The translations under genes were made by a program, and so were the position numbers. A stretch of 64,000 bases of DNA from Aestuariirhabdus litorea (lineage in GTDB: Bacteria > Pseudomonadota > Gammaproteobacteria > Pseudomonadales > Aestuariirhabdaceae): contig NZ_QWEZ01000002.1 of NCBI RefSeq assembly GCF_003864255.1, positions 496,001 to 560,000 of the forward strand, read 5' to 3'. Below the pieces are notes generated by a model. It was given only the letters and a program-made list of their open reading frames with translations. It did no database searches and was not told where the DNA came from. Shown here piece by piece: positions 63,764-64,000 of the stretch (positions are counted from its first letter, which is position 1; each line of letters starts with the position of its first letter).

Positions 63764-64000
63764 TAGTGCCAGAGGAAAAGAGAAGCGGTGCTGCGCCAGG
63801 GGCTCCAGGCAGCGGTCATCTCCCGCGCCTGCCTGGGGGTGGGTTTTTGCGGCAGCCCCTTGAGTCGACCCAGGGCCACCAGCAGGGCGAGGTCATCGGC
63901 GGGAAAGATATCGGGGCGCTGGAGGGAAAACATCAGGTAGATCTCCGCGCTCCAGCGACCAAAACCGCGCAGGGATGAGATCACCTCAATTGCCGCCTGG
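63742..64000 (-). CDS. DNA-3-methyladenine glycosylase (AlkA/HhH-GPD type), C-terminal part
   Basis: Only the last 86 or so codons are in the window; the rest lies beyond 64000. The helix-hairpin-helix SLRGFGRWSAEIYLMFS and the catalytic Asp in FPADDLALLVALG are plain. The end (WRSTASLFLWHYYRG) matches AlkA-like glycosylases of ~200 residues. It removes alkylated bases such as 3-methyladenine, a function that complements the AraC-Ogt protein at the other end of the window. Confidence 0.88.
   Translation of the reverse strand, partial: QAAIEVISSLRGFGRWSAEIYLMFSLQRPDIFPADDLALLVALGRLKGLPQKPTPRQAREMTAAWSPWRSTASLFLWHYYRGAPT

Overview
The window looks like chromosomal DNA of a gammaproteobacterium from the Pseudomonadales/Oceanospirillales side. 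The evidence is gene order and protein type, not a database search. The blocks rsmD - two M16 peptidases - ftsY-ftsE-ftsX-rpoH and mutM / yfhL-type ferredoxin / coaD are arranged as in Pseudomonas-like genomes. The polyamine block follows the spuABCD-FGH plan of Pseudomonas, and purC is the long (367-residue) gammaproteobacterial form. The DNA is GC-rich and tightly packed, with many 1-22 bp gene overlaps. I see no insertion sequence, prophage or CRISPR array. The only clear decay is a truncated EamA-type transporter next to a tRNA-Gly gene.

Layout. 1-6.4 kb: a truncated chemotaxis receptor, tRNA-Gly(CCC), the broken transporter, an AraC-Ogt DNA repair protein, and a two-gene signalling unit in which a TRAP-type solute-binding lipoprotein overlaps a PAS-GGDEF-EAL protein. 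6.4-16.1 kb (minus strand): a probable nine-gene copper/silver operon reading small secreted protein - cusC - cusB - cusA - secreted protein - three c-type cytochromes - TVP38/DedA-like membrane protein. 16.2-21.5 kb: DUF2947 protein, acyl-CoA synthetase, endonuclease I, a CopZ-type iron-sulfur metallochaperone-like protein, and purC. 21.5-31.1 kb: polyamine uptake and catabolism, with one glutamine-synthetase-like gene divergent from puuD/spuA, a second one, spuC and a four-gene ABC importer. 31.1-39.4 kb: FAD-linked oxidase, Crp/Fnr regulator, DEAD-box helicase, small proteins (one a Kazal-like lipoprotein), acyl-CoA dehydrogenase, mutM and an acyltransferase. 39.4-44.8 kb: ferredoxin, coaD, and an alcohol/aldehyde oxidation set (GMC oxidoreductase, Tat-exported partner, aldehyde dehydrogenase, divergent TetR regulator). 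44.8-52.3 kb: rsmD, M16 peptidase pair, ftsYEX and rpoH, the last with a sequence matching a sigma-E promoter. 52.3-64 kb: a second chemotaxis receptor, a two-gene NAD-type formate dehydrogenase with a NuoE-NuoF fusion subunit, DUF423 protein, thiS-thiG-trmB, modABC, and the end of an AlkA-type glycosylase.

How the genes work together. The copper operon joins a complete tripartite efflux pump to periplasmic haem proteins. The CusB adaptor and one cytochrome carry nearly the same methionine-rich module, which suggests a shared way of handling Cu(I)/Ag(I). This is the most unusual system in the window. The polyamine locus imports putrescine/spermidine-like substrates and degrades them by gamma-glutamylation and transamination. 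A pair of identical-looking direct repeats 32 bp apart in its divergent promoter is a good operator candidate. The molybdate importer lies a few genes from the molybdenum-dependent formate dehydrogenase that would use the metal. All functional calls rest on motifs, lengths and neighbourhood read by eye.
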